A stretch of 64,000 bases of DNA from Hemibagrus wyckioides. Taxonomy: Eukaryota; Chordata; Actinopteri; Siluriformes; Bagridae. Below the pieces are notes generated by a model. It had not been told where the DNA came from, did no database searches, and saw nothing but the letters and a program-made list of their open reading frames with translations. The stretch covers positions 17,590,917 to 17,654,916 of the forward strand of contig NC_080735.1 in NCBI RefSeq assembly GCF_019097595.1, written 5' to 3'. Both the position numbers and the translations under genes were made by a program. Of this stretch, positions 1 through 21,409 are shown in pieces. Numbering within the stretch: the stretch's first letter is position 1; the number at the start of each line of letters is the position of its first letter.

Positions 1-200
1 AATGTTGTATTTTTTAGGAAATTTTTAAATAATATTCAATACTGAGTATTATAAACATCACAGATATTTCCAGAGTCTCACAGACTTGCTGAACGTCAAG
101 GATGCACTTAAATACGCAGGATATACTTCTCAAAGACGATCACTTATTGTTATTGTTGACGTCCTCACGTTCCTTTTTCTTGCTTGTTTCTCGTGTAAAG

Positions 201-7389
<7,189 letters not shown>

Positions 7390-7470
7390 TCTCCGACCGG
7401 ACGTCGTAACAGACGGGACTGAAAGCGTGTTCTCTGATCAGAGGCGGAGGTTTTTCCCTTCGCTGATCTA

Positions 7471-7476
7471 AATAAA
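7471..7476 (+). terminator. LTV1 polyadenylation signal AATAAA
   Basis: A canonical AATAAA lies 82 bases after the LTV1 stop codon at 7387-7389. It is the first such hexamer downstream, giving a short 3' UTR of roughly 100 bases. The cleavage site itself is not visible from sequence alone. Confidence 0.7.
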
Positions 7477-7959
7477 GAACAAAGACTGAGATAGAAGGAT
7501 ATATCTGACGCTCCTGGGCCTTTTTCTTTTTTTCTTTCTGATTTGTTGGTTTTCTGAAGCGTGAAGTCTCTTTGAGTTACATCTAATCAGGGTCTCATCT
7601 CTAGCTTCATCCACTGAAATCTTGAGTTATATCCATAATGACGGATTACTCATGATCTGTTATGATGGGAACTCATCTAATGTTACTCCTTTGTCGAGTT
7701 TCCGAAAGGGTTTATTGTTGAAATAATAATAAACCTTGTTTGTTTTTTTTTTAATCTCTGATTTTGTGTGTCACAGTATGTTCATTTACATGAACCTAAA
7801 ATATCTACAAGACCATATGGGAAAATCAACCTCAGGGGAAAAACAATAGCATGAACCTAGACCTTTTCCAAGGAAAAAGATTTCTCTTGGATCGTTCTTT
7901 TTACAGTGAAACACTCGGAATTCTCGGAATAAGGTGACTGACCCGTCCTTTAATCCGTA

Positions 7960-8290
7960 ATTCAATTCAATGTATTTGTGTAGCACTTTTAACAATGAAC
8001 ATTGTCTCAAAGCAGCTTTCCAGAAGTATAGAAACAGAGAAGGAAAAAAGTTTAAAGTTAAGTTACTATTTTATCTCAAATTTATCCATAATGAGCAAGC
8101 CTAAGGCTAAGGTGGTGGTGGTGAGGGAAAAACTCCCTGAGGAAGAAACCTTGAGGCTCAGAAGAGAACCTCATCCTCATTTGGGTGACACTGGATAGTA
8201 AATAATGTAAATGTAACTGTAAATAATTTCCTTTCTTCAACAGCAGCCAAGAGCTCATGAGGAACTATTAGGTCAGTGTAGTTTCTAAAT
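7960..8290 (-). mobile_element. L2-type LINE 3' UTR relic
   Basis: ATTCAATTCAATGTATTTGT, CATTGTCTCAAAGCAGCTTT, a GGTGGTGGTGAGGGAAAAAC block and CATTTGGGTGACACTGGATA follow in the order seen (on this strand) in the 3' UTR of the LINE at 26484-28540. The LINE itself would read on the minus strand. There is no coding sequence. Confidence 0.7.
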
Positions 8291-9096
8291 CCTTGCTGTC
8301 GCAAGCTGACCGATGTAACGGCAGATCCGTGACGGCGTGAAAGTCTTCAAGCGGCTCTGTCCACTGCTGTCTCCTGGTCACAGGATGACCACACAGATCC
8401 ATTCACAGCAGCAGTGAGCACCACCGAGTGACGAGACTCCAACCACGAGGTACAAAACTGTCCCCCTTTAAGCCTTTGGTGGGGTGGTACCCTGAAGGGT
8501 ACAATTTTGTACCTCTAGTCATACCTTTATAACTTGTTTTGGGAACATGATTGTACCCTAAGGACCTATTGTGTACCTTTTAAAGGTACCATTATATTCT
8601 TTGTTCGCCTAAAAAACACTAACAGTGCAGGGGAATCCATACCACTCTTGACGTTTCAGGAAGCCTCACGTAACGGCCATCACTGTAGAACTTTAACTCT
8701 ATTTAGCTGCTTATATGCGTCCCTCATTCTCGAGGTTGAAGATGTAACATGGACTAAAAACTGTAAAAAGTACTGATGAACCCAGAGCTTTAGATCTTTA
8801 GGTTAACAAGATTTAGTTTGTCAATTTTATTTAACACAGAATTTTAAAAGGGGCTTCAGGAGGAAACCAGGCCAAAACAACACACATTAAACTTTTTGGA
8901 GCTGTTCTGCTAGAAATTAAATTTACAAAACAACAAAACTCTTATCTCACTTCACTTTCTAAACACAAACAGGAGGGTTGAGTATTATTGTGTACGCTAT
9001 TTTCGAACTTTCTTAGAAAAACTTTCTTACAGAGTACTGGGAAAAACCTCCTGTCCTGCACCTAAGCTGTATCAGACTTTTGCTGATATTATTACT

Positions 9097-9139
<43 letters not shown>

Positions 9140-9554
9140 ATAATAAAATCTTTCCTCATTTTAAAGTATGCGGGATACCAAATATGTAAATGAGTAGAAA
9201 TAACGTTTTAATACTTATAATAATAATAATAATAGAGTAGAAAATTAGATATCATTTTAAAAGAAATCTTTCCTCTGCATGTCATTTCATGTCTCTGAGT
9301 GCAATTTATTTTTGAAAGTTTTGTGGATAAATGCTTTTAAGTGTCAAAGTTCAGGAGAACGAGTTTCCAGTTAAAAACCAGCAGCAGGTGAGATCTCCTC
9401 CACATCCCATGAGTTATCTCTTACCTACTAAAAAAAATAGATTTTTCCTTCAGTCTTCCTGTAAAGTGTTTTGATGTGATTAATGTCGAGACTCTTTTGG
9501 CACCATTTTGGAAAATATCATACCATGGGACACAGTTGAAAGGATCGATATAAG

Positions 9555-9789
9555 TTAAGTAGTCTTTGTCACATGTACGTTACGGCACAGTGAAATTCTT
9601 TCTTCGCATATCCCATGCTTGGGGGTTGGAGTCAGAGCACAGGGTCAGCCATGATGCAGCACCCCTGGAGCAGGGTGGGTTAGGGGCCTTGCTCAAGGGC
9701 CCAACGGTTGCAGCTTAGCGGTACTGGGACTTGAACCCTGATTGTCCAGTCAACGACCCAGAGCTTTAACCACTTGACCTACCAACGCC
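9555..9789 (+). repeat. SINE-like dispersed repeat (family S1)
   Basis: Shared blocks are TACGTTACGGCACAGTGAAA, CCTGGAGCAG, GGGCCTTGCTCAAGGGCCCA, GACTTGAACCCTGAT and CAGAGCTTTAACCACTTGA. The same order recurs at 20530-20737 and 33468-33690, and inverted at 56398-56600. The box-B-like TTGAACCC suggests derivation from a tRNA-like promoter, but I cannot assign a named family. Confidence 0.7.
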
Positions 9790-11344
9790 AATATACAGAT
9801 TTTGAGGCTCCCTAGAAGTAGCTGGAGAACCTTATACTTTCATACTTGTTTTTCTCCCCTATACAACCACCACCAATCATTTACATTTGATTTGCTGAAA
9901 AACCAGATGAAGTACTTTTTAGCTCCCAAACACTCTAAGTTGAGGACCTGAAACCAACATGGCGGACCAACAAAATGCTGGTTATTAAATAAGGTCTGTA
10001 CTTTAACCCTGATTTATACACACATCAAGTCACACTAAGTTCAGGTCGGACCTGCTAGATGTTCATCAAGAAGCAGAAAGTTTACGATTAGATTAGATGA
10101 GTTTAGATTAGCGCCGCAGCAACAAGACGTCTGCAACGCTGACTGAAAAGTAGAGTAGAAAAACTCGCTTGTGTTAGTTGTGTTAGTAACACAACTTGTT
10201 GTGTTGTGATAGTAATCAACAAAAATGACTTGAGTTATTACTTTACAAGTTTATTTCTCATCCATAATTGGCCCAACAACATGAAAATATTGTATATCTG
10301 AATAAACACCCGTATATAAATAAAGGCAAGGTTCATTTGCCGGCTAGCTAAGTTAGCCAAAATGCAAGCATTTAACTATCTAGCTAGATTTCATTCACAC
10401 AAATTTATATTAATATTAAACACAACAGGTAATAGCTGAAGAAAATTCAACATGGCATTGAAGTTTAGTACAGACTTTCACTCTATAAAACATTCATTTA
10501 GTCATCTAGCTAGCAAAGTGTCCATAATCTCCTGAGGTTTTGGATTGCGTATTTTAGCATTTAAACTTGCACCAGTGCTACAGAGGCGTCTTCACGGTCT
10601 TAGACATTGCTGCAAGACACGTGGCACCTCTGGCAGGCGTTGGTTTGATTTGGTCTTTTAATGGTTTTACACAGCGTTCAGTAGAAGTTGTTTATTACAG
10701 CAGTGTGTGAATATCTGCACAGATCACGTGCGCTCTGCTGTCTTCAGTACCTTTGGTAGTCGTTGCACCGAGTTTGCATAAAGTTAAATGTATCTCAACA
10801 CACGTTGCTGAACACGTCTAGTGTCCGGCGCTCACTGTCACTCGTCACTGCAAGCCGCAGCAGCTTTCAATGAAAATCAGTGATCTCTGAGTGGCTGTAG
10901 GTGTGAACATTGCATTATAGTGAATCATGTAGTCAGTTACTGTAATTAGAGCAACTGTTTTCTACTTTCCACTCTTGCAACACAGGCGTATAATTAGACC
11001 CACAGGATCTAGTTCCTTTTTTGCCCTGAGCACAATGGTCTATTAATGCATATATGTAAAATCTGTGTGTGGGGTAAGAACATGAGCTCTTTGAGCCGGC
11101 AGTCAGTAATAAACACTTATACATGGTGTGGGTGTGTTAGGACATGGAGAACTGAAATTCTGAGTCCTGCAGGTCTACTTCAGAACAGCTTTATACTGGC
11201 GTCAGCATAAAGAAACATTACTGCAGCTGAGACACGAAGAATCTGGGTTCACATTATTTATATTCTGTCCTCCGTCACATCTCTCTCTGACTTCTTAGAA
11301 CCGGAGATGTGTATCTTTTTGATTAACGAAAGATCTGAGACCTA

Positions 11345-14300
11345 TCAACATTTGTAATTTTGCACCATGTCTCCAGGACTCATTTCTAACAGTGCGTGCG
11401 GCCGGTCATAACCCGAACTCAAGTTGCTGCCCGAAAGGTCCTCTGCTTTCCCGTACTTGCACAAGCTGTCCATGGATTCGCTGCTTCCTGAGTTTGTAAG
11501 CTCGTCGTCGTCCTCCTCCTCAGTGCATTGAGAAGAGTGGGTGGTTTCTGAGGGCGTGGTGCTCTCCTGTATGTCGAGTGTCATGTGCGGGGGATCTTTA
11601 TCAACCAGGTTAACTTCAGGGCTCACGGGGTCCGGCACCACGCTTAAAAACTCGATGAGAGGAGTCTTGCTCTTCTGTTAATGAGGAAAGGAATTTAGCA
11701 CAAAACAATGTGGTGAGACACCAAGAATGCCACACAACACGTCCACCATTATCTTACACACACACACACACCCACACGGAAGCGATATCTATGGTAGAGT
11801 TTGTTCAACATTTGAACACTACTTTAGAATGGTTTATTATGAAAACATGTTTTGCCGAAGCGTTCGTTCTCGACTCTACCTGCAAGCTCGTAACAATTTT
11901 TCACGCAACAGGAAGACCTGAATCTTTTTACAGGACACGTCAGTCATGGATTCTTTTCTGTTATTGTTAGCCTAAGAACTGTTCATGTTTTTTGTTTGTT
12001 TTGCTATGGCATTTCTAGCCTGTGAACATGTTTCTACATTTACGTTTTATATTCAAGTTCACTTTTCATGTAATTCCCAATACTGTACCTCTGGGTTCAG
12101 CCCATCGTTTGTATCATTAAATGAATATTGTTAACGGATAAATGACGGAACTCAGAGATTATAGCCAGTGGTTCCTTCATCCTGGATTATCGGTGCCTGG
12201 TGTATTTGGTGTAACTGGTATAAGTATATAAGGGCAGGGTTACTGTTCCAAGACCCTTTTTCCTGAGGCAGTAAAATCCTCCTGAGAAATCCTCGTCTGA
12301 AGATTTCGATTACACTAGATCCGTCTAAAAATAATACTTCCTCTTCATTGAACCTAATCTTTTGCATCATATACCCTTAAAACCACAGAACCCTTTCCAA
12401 ACATCCGCTATTTCTGGTTACCTAACCTCCTCCTCGCTAATGGAGCAGATTAACCAGAAAGCACAGCTAACATTTTCCTGTTGAAGTCCTGACTCACTTC
12501 CTCCAACGTCTGAAAAGAATGATTTCTTTTTTTTTCTTGTAATTTTCTACCGATTCTTGTGTAATCTGTATGACTACAAAAACAATTACAATGACGACTT
12601 ACCAGAAACTCTGGGAACATGGAATGGATGTCCTCCTTGAGGTTCTTCTTCATTCGCTTCACCAGAAACACAGAGACCAAGGCCAAAGTGACGAACACTG
12701 CGAAACTGACCAGCAGTGGGACGAGGTACGTGCTGAGGGGTGGCACTGAGGTGAAGACCCGAAGTGAAGATGAGCAACATTCATAGATTTGCCTAATCAT
12801 AGCTGAGTAAAGATCATAACGTTTGTTATACTTACCAGGATAAAGTTGGCCATAGTGACAGTAAGGTTCTGTTCGCCTTAGAGGGGTTTGTCTGATGAAC
12901 CCCACAAGTGTGACGCAGTATTTTTCTTGGTTTTCTGGGAATGATATGTTGCTCTCACACATCTTTGACTCGTGAACACAAGTCACCTCTTCAGGTATCT
13001 GAAAAGAGAAGAACATACATATATTGCAGACCTGTTAGCTTATACCTCTTGTGTTATTTGTTTATTTTGTTCATCCGAGGTACCTCAAAGTCCCAGTAGA
13101 ACCCTTTTAGACGAAAAAGAACCCTTAATTATATGAAGCGCATTATTATTTATTACAATAATTGTATTATTAATTATTTCAAGCTATGAGTGCTGAAGGT
13201 GATGAGAGGATCAGCGAAGCATCTACCCACCTTCCCTTGTGCTCGGGTTTGGATTTGAGCCAAAGGGAAATGTCAGAACTGATGACTGTGGTGCTGTGGA
13301 AACTTGAACACTGAACTAATATTACTTTGGTAAAATCTTTGAAACCAAACCCATGTTATCTGATCACCTGTGTTCTTTAACTGGTGCAGTGGTTAAGAGT
13401 TGTGGTTGTGACAGGTGAGTAATGTCGAAAATATCTAAGCTAGTTAACCACATAAACACACTCCTCCTACAGGACATATATATAACGAAGCTGAAGAACC
13501 AGATCTGTGTGAATAGATGAAGCCATTTTTAAACACTTCCCAGAAACCACACAGTTACAACACAGAACACAGCAACAACCAGTTTCCCAGCTTCTCGGTT
13601 GTGTTTTCATAGCTACACTTTTGGTTACTGTGAAAAGTGACCCAGGAAGTGATGTGTACTGACTATCATCTGCCAGGAGCTGAAAGGATTTTGTCCCTCG
13701 TTCAAATGCTATAAAGCAGAACTCTAGTGTGAGATCCTGTGGGTCCACTGGATGGGCTTCGGCTGTGTGTTGAGAGGTCGCTGGTTCAGGTCTCCAGGAT
13801 AGATATGGAAGGTGCAGGATGGCTAAGTGATGTGATGTGACATAAGATTTTGGGGGGTGGAGGATCATTTCCAAGCAGCTGGCACCCCACAGTCCAACAA
13901 AATGACCAAAAGAGCTTGAAAAGAGAGCATCAACCAATTTTCACAAGCTTTCTCTACCTGTTCTCACTCTTGGTACAGGAACCAGAACCAGGTTCATACC
14001 TCTGTGTTTAGAGTCAAGGCTTTAACCACAACTCCACCAGAACACAAAGCTCTAGTTGTTGTAGGCTGTTTGTCTTTGAGGTGAGGACTCAATACACTTT
14101 AGACTTGAGTCATGAACGAAACAGGATAAAACAGACAAAAGGATGGACTGAAGCCTGAATAGACAGGACGTATTTCTTGTAAAACAGGTCCACAGCAATA
14201 CAAATGTGTGGAGCTGAATTTAGAATTATTGTGTAGAAGTTTTAGTCACTGTGGACGATGTGTGTAATGTGTAAGTTTGGGCATGCTGGGAAGTTTGGTT

Positions 14301-17300
14301 ACAACATGGAACTGAAATGGATTGAACTGAGATTATGATGTCATAAGTCTAGACAAAATATCCAATAATGGAAAATCGATCGGTTGTGAGTCTAGTCTAT
14401 AACTGCTTATCATTTTTCCACAAGTTAGCCATCAAAGACCTTCAGCTCAATTAAAGTTCAGCTGAATTTAGCACAGAGATTCTACATGCATTTGGTTAGC
14501 TAGAGCCAAACCTTCATCATGCTCATCCTGGCATATGGGTCATATGTTGGACTTCCTAATAATCAATCAATCCATCAATTCATCCATCAACCAATCTATT
14601 TGTCAGTCCATCAATCCATCAACCCATCTATAAGTCCGTCCATTAGTCTATCAAGCCATCCATCTATTAATCCCTCCAACCAACCAATCCATCAGTCCAT
14701 TAATCCATGAATCAATCCATCCACCAGTCCATTAATCCATCTATAAGTCCATCCATTCATCTATTAATCCATCCATTAATTTCTCCAACCAATCAATTCA
14801 TCAGTCCATCAATCTATCAATCAATCCATCAACCAACCCATCCTTTAGTCCATCAAGCCATCAATCATTCCCTCCTTCAACCAATCCATCCATCCCTCTT
14901 CCTTTACCGCACCCCCCCTCTCTACTCTTGAGTTCCCAGACACGTTCTGCTCTCCAGACCTGTTTGATCTACCCTGATGCCCTACTTCCTCTTGGAATGA
15001 TGTCCAACATAGGTCCTGGACGTAGGTGAGATTGCTGCGAACGGCACAACTTACAAAACCTTGGAGATAGCTTTAGGACTGCAATTGATACGATCCATTT
15101 TGTACTCAAGCCTCCATCACTGATCAGTTCTTCATAACTTTAACAAGACAGACTTCATGTTGTAACTCAAATGAATTTCCTGGTTACACAATCGCCCATA
15201 CTTTTGAGTATACACTACACAGGTCTAGAAGGGAAATGATTTTATAAATCACACTATTTAGCATTAAACAGATGAAGATTTCTCCTCACCACCGTCACCT
15301 CTTCGATGCTCACAGGGGATAAATTAATATCCTGCGTTTATATATGTCTGTAAAGCTACTTTTTGACAATGCCCAATGTTAAAACTGAATTGAACCTGCT
15401 TTTACGGATCTCCCTACAGTGCAAACTCTAAACACTAAGGTGTGCGAGAGAAAAAGGGATGTAGATGAGTTTTCTCAGCCCTTGCCTCGTCCCTGTAGAG
15501 AACGTACTCCAGCGTGTCTGACTTTAAGAGTCCGCGTAGAGCAAGTGTGTCTCTGTACAGGTGTAAAGGGTTGGCGAACTGAACAAACAACTGTCCATCT
15601 TGAGGAAACACTGTGACTTCGGGGAACTCGAGGCTACCTGAGAACAGAAAAAGGAGGCAGGGTTTTAATCCTTTAAGCCTTTTGTGTTGAGAAGAAAGGT
15701 CTCAAGATGAAAACAGAAAAACGATTGTACTTACAGGTGATATTGGCTCGCATCAGAGCATTGAATGAGAACGTTGGTGATACTGCAAACTCAGACTCCT
15801 GTTTTCCGTCTCTAGCCTTCACCTTCACAACGTAAAAGTTGTAGCCTGGATCATCGAGCAGGGATGATAGGTCGAGGTGACGAGATTTTGTGTGAACAGT
15901 GATATTTTTCCTGTGAGGTCAAGAAAAGGATGTAGAAAGATGCACAAAATTTGTAGCCATTTTTTGCTCAATATTCTTTAAAAAATATCCTGAATAAAAC
16001 TGAATGTATCTAGGATTTCCTCTTACACCATTACAATAAACCAAATAAATAATTGTTAAACCTTTTCCGAGACATTTTAGTCATTCAACTCTAGATGTGG
16101 TCCAGTCTCCAAGATTGACTGTTAATTTCCAATTAACTCTCCTATGCTAGTGGCATTTATTCTACGCTGTTCTAAAAAATGATTTAATGTTCTGATGAAG
16201 TGTAATAAATTGGTAGTTAGCTGTATAAATCACTTCTGTCCACTCCCATTACATCTGACCACTAAGTCATGTGACCCGAGTTTGGACCATCCTGATCATC
16301 CCGCTCCAGTCGAGTGTGTCCTACTCACCCAAAGTTAGTTTTGATCTCTAACTCGAAGTCGGCTTGCTCGCTGAGCCCCGCGGCCGTCCACTCCACCACC
16401 GCTCCATTACTGTCACACTTCACCGACACGTCAGAAGGAGCGGGAACTTATGGATAGAAGGAGATGTGAAAAGAGAAATAAGAGAATAAACAGCAGGTCA
16501 CAATGTGTTTTATTCCTCTGACAGTCGAGGTCAGAAGTGTACACATGGCCTGGAGAGGGCAATATGTTAAATCATTTGAATAAGACTGGTCATAAATACT
16601 GCCCTGGATTTCACAGAACAGATCGTTACAAGAATCAAACGTTTACACACGCTCGATTCCTAATCCTGTGTAGTGATACCTGGACTGCTGTACTGTTTTC
16701 ATATTTTTTTGTTCATGAGTCTCTGGTTTGTCCTGAGCACTTAAACTGCCCAGAATCTGCATCCTGACCCCTTTCCAACAGCAGCCGAGTCCGAGATCCA
16801 TCTTTTCACACTGATGGACTCAAACACGACTGTTACACACACCGCAAACATTCACTGAGACTCCAACCATACACACTGTTTACTGGGGTGGGGGACGATG
16901 ACGACAAAATGGCGGCCCAACAAAACTCTCATCCAACATCATCTACAAAGCTTGTTACGGCTGTTGTTGCTTTCAACTGTTTAACTTTATTTGATGTTTT
17001 ATTTGCTGTTTGAGTCAGGAACTTGGGCCAAGAGCTACTCCTGTTATATTATTAGTAACATTTATTTCCATAGCTTATTGTCATAAACCGAACCAGCTGA
17101 ATAAGCTATTGTTGTGTGAACTTCGAACAGGTATATTTTACAATACAATCCACATACGCAGCATATTCACTGTTGAGTTAAATGATTAATACAACGGGTT
17201 TGCTGAAGAGACTCGTGGGATTTTCCTTCATTCACATGGATTCTGTTATTTATCAGCAAATTGTTACTGACAGTATCCTCACACATTTCCTGATGTCCTC

Positions 17301-19089
17301 AGCAAGACTGAAAAAGACTTAGATATGATAGATATAAAAAATGGAAAACCTTTGACACTGAAGGTCTTATGAAATTTTACTGGACTTTATGTGATTAAGT
17401 AACAGTATTTTTATGGCATTCATATCCAACTGCAATGAGAATATTAAACTTTACTTTATTCTGAAACACCAGCCGCACTGATAAGAAATGTCTACAGCAC
17501 ACAGATTGGGATGAAATTTAAACAGGTTTATTGAGTTCATTTGATTTTGTACAATACTCTATGAAACTTCAGGCGAACTACCTTAGAAGTGCATCGTGAA
17601 CTACCCGTGACGTGTTGGAGACCCCTGATATAACGTGTAAAACTGAACCATTTGATATGTTTGGATTTGGGCAGTGCCTGAGGAGGAAATTAGGAGTCAT
17701 CAGTGTCCCAGTGTGTAGCATAGTGTAGTGTGTCCATACCAGAGCCCCAACTCGTACTCGTGTACACCACAAGAGAGCTGCTTATATTGAGACGCAGTAT
17801 GTATCTATTTCTTTATGTTTGTTCTGTTGTTTACACACATCTTTTGAAAAGTCATCGGCTCATTGTCAAAATCCCTAGCCAAGGCAAACACTGCATTCAA
17901 AGTTGAGTTAAGTCTTCTTCACCAACTCATAACACACAGACACACACACGACATGAATAGCCATTTGAAAGCACCAGTTCAGGAGAGATATAATGAGTGG
18001 AAAACTACTATGGTGATGGCCTCTAGCACTGTTCTTTTCCTCTTTAGAAAATACTACATGCATCTCAGCAAACTGTAACGTGTTCTAGAAAGAAATAAAC
18101 CTGCTGGATATTCTGTAAGGTAATAATATTAGGCTGCATCATGCGGAAAGTGTCTAAACTGGAAGTTAAGGAACATGAATCGAGTCCTGATGTGCTTCAG
18201 ATCTTTCTCCCTCATTGTCAGAGCATGAAGCAAACAACTCCAGCCGGATCTCCTCCGTGACTGCTCTCCTCCTTTGCCTCTCACCTCTCTCTCTCTCTCT
18301 CTCTCTAAATCCCTCTGCACCTCTGGCATCTGTTCTTCTTCTTATGTTTCTATTTTTATTTTCGTTAAAGTGGCGCCTGATAACCGAAACTCAGCAGGTG
18401 TTCGTCCAGGTGAGGAGTCAGTGGAGGAACCGCTGGACGGAGTTCAGTGTTCTTGACTGGCAGTGTTTGTTCACGAGATCTTATCAGTGAAGTTTAGAGA
18501 ATTGTGTGATGTCGTTTTGAGGAAGAAGCAGGTAGTGTTTTGTGCGTCAGTGAAGGACCAGGTTTACTTCTTTCAGCTTTCGGAAGTAATGCAAATGGAA
18601 TTTTTTAAAAAGTTTGGGCTTCGGCGACATCACACATACGAGTCCCTGTCACCATAGCAACGGTGTAAATACTTGCGATTCACCTCCTGACCAATCAGAT
18701 TCGAGAACTCAACAACGATGAGGAACGATCAATCATCGTAATAAGTAAGAGAAGAATGCTGGAGAATATGAGGATTAACATTTTTCTCTTGTTAGTTAGA
18801 ACAGCTCAGAACTGCTTAGAGAAAAGATCTGAGACAAGCAGGCAGCCAGCCAGCCCCAGAGGTGGAACTTTACTGATACAGAAGGGGGAATGCTTGGGAA
18901 TCTTCGTCACAACATCAGAACACTCACATTATGCAACATTAAAAAAAATCTTTTATGTAGCGTATTTGTACACCTACACAGTACACGGGGTGTGTCTCTT
19001 CTGTACAGATAAAACATGAATGATTGGTGCGTCAATGCCACATGAAATCAACACCAAGTAGTCATGACCCGGTCCCGTATTTGTCTTTC

Positions 19090-19161
<72 letters not shown>

Positions 19162-19865
19162 GGCAGGCAGGCAGACAGACAGGCAGGTAGAGAGATACAG
19201 AGATAGAGAGAGAGAGAAAAATACAGAGAGACAGACAGATTTACATCTTAAAGCAGGGAGATGATACAGAGTGGATACAGATACTCCAGGTAGAGAGGGT
19301 AAGAACCACACCCAGGCTGTTTTATCTGACAGGTTTGACTCCTGCACTGTGCACATTATCAGATCATAAGTAGCAGCTAATGTAAGTTCCTTATGAGTCA
19401 CGTCAACAAACTGAACAAAAATTAAGTGAATAAGAAGCGATGTGTATCGCAGCACTGCATCACGCCACTGCATCACGCCACTGCATCACGGCACCTCAGT
19501 GATGATTTACCACATGAACATGTTTTTTTGTGTACAGTGTGTACATCTGATGTATTGTATATAGTTTATTCACTGGATCTATTGATCGTTTATTAACTCC
19601 TGAACTTTCCACCAGCTTGAGTGGACCTATTTATTCACCAGTCAAGTTAATAACCAGAAGAAGTCAATAATAATGATGACGAATAGGATATCTGTGAGTA
19701 ACAACAACAAGAATCACCACACATCCATGGTAGGAGTCCATCAAATAAAAAAAAACCTTAAGGCATCTATTTACAATGCCATAAATTAGTGATAAACGTT
19801 TATGCTGTACCATGCTGACCATCAAGTTTAACAAGCAGCAATTAAACCAATAAGGAAATGAAAGG

Positions 19866-19897
<32 letters not shown>

Positions 19898-20993
19898 CTA
19901 ATCGCCACTTTAAAGAAAGTTTCTATTTATAATCACATTTACATTTCATTTACGTCATTTGGCACATGCCCTTATCCAGAGCGCTGAAAGTGCTTAAAAA
20001 TCACCATCACTGAATACATCACTACTGGTTCATGAGGTCACAGACACCAGACACCAACACCATCAGTCTAAATCTCTGTTTCTCTGAAAGTAATACATGA
20101 CATATCGCTTTAATCCTTCACTCTATACTCGTAGACATATTTCATGGTGTCGAATGTGACAGATTTATACATGTTTGGTCCAGAATAAAACACAACCTAA
20201 CCACATGACCCACGGCTGATGCTAACGTCTTAAGCCGGTGTTGTGGAATGCGACACAGATATAAGCATCAATCAAAGATGGCAAGCGATCAGCACTTCCA
20301 GTAGATGATGATGTCACGTGTGGATCTGTTGCCAGTAAAAAGTAGAAGAAAACCTGTTTAGATCTTATTAAAAGAAAACCTGTATGACTGCAGTCCTGGG
20401 TTTTTTTTGGTCTATTGTCTTCTTAATCTCTGTGTTAAGTCCTGTCTGCGCATGTTGCCTGAAGCACACACTACACTCTCAGGTACAGTAAAGGAAGAAG
20501 AATAAGAACTGAGAGGACAAAGTCTTTTCACACATTACATTACAGCACAGAGGAATTTGTTTCCTCATGTGTCCCAGTTGAGGAAGTTGTGGTCAGAGCG
20601 CAGGGCCAGCTATCCCCCCTGGAGCAGGGAGGGTTAAGAGTCTTGCCCAACAGTGGAGCTTGGTGGTGCTGGGACTTGAACCCCGATCCTACAATCAACA
20701 ACCCAGAGCCTTAACCACTTCAACCACCACTGCCCCACCTGCCTTTATTTTTTTGGTGTGTTGTAAATGTTGTATGATGAAACCAGACACCAAACACAGT
20801 TCATAATAAATTTGCTTCAGTAGTTACTGTGAAAAGTCCTATTACTTATTGCCACACTTTTTCACACACACACACACACAGAGCCAGAGATAAGTTTCTC
20901 AGGAGGACTCAGCATATACAAGACTGTATTCTCTGTGTGGTTTATACTGTTCATACTCCAGTACTATATTCACATATACACAAACATTATATA

Positions 20994-21051
<58 letters not shown>

Positions 21052-21372
21052 GACAGAGAGAGAGAGACAGAGAGACAGAGAGATCGAGATCCAATTTCTG
21101 TAACTCCTACACGGGGTCATGAAGAGTCTGGAGTATATCCCAGGGGACTCAAGTGGGGGACACCATAGACAGGGTGCCAAACCACCACAAGGCACACACA
21201 ACACACACACACACACTACAGACGCCAGTCTACCTACAACATATATCTTATAACTGAGGGAGGAAACCAGAGAACCCTGATGAAACCCCTGAAACACAGA
21301 GAGTACATGAATTCCCCGAGTTCCCCCAGAGGAATCGAACCCCTGACCCTGGAGGTTATATATACCTATATA

Positions 21373-21409
<37 letters not shown>

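Larger units (their letters stand above)
7500..11340. other. Intergenic spacer LTV1-IFNGR1 (convergent)
   Basis: The spacer lies between the 3' ends of LTV1 and IFNGR1. It holds the LINE relic at 7960-8290, an ATT/AAT microsatellite at 9088-9140, a SINE-like repeat at 9555-9789, and a GTACC/GGTACC-rich stretch at 8450-8590 that looks like another short mobile relic. The part proximal to 11340 is probably the IFNGR1 3' UTR. No conserved-looking open reading frame was seen. Confidence 0.6.

Noticed and set aside
12450..13016. Continuous minus-strand frame of 188 residues as one exon
   Set aside because: The frame reads through an intron (12746-12835) and past the donor at 12602. Splicing it gives the phase-consistent receptor.
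18215..18657. Plus-strand frames inside IFNGR1 intron 1
   Set aside because: They include a (CT)n tract and have no splice context or recognisable homology.
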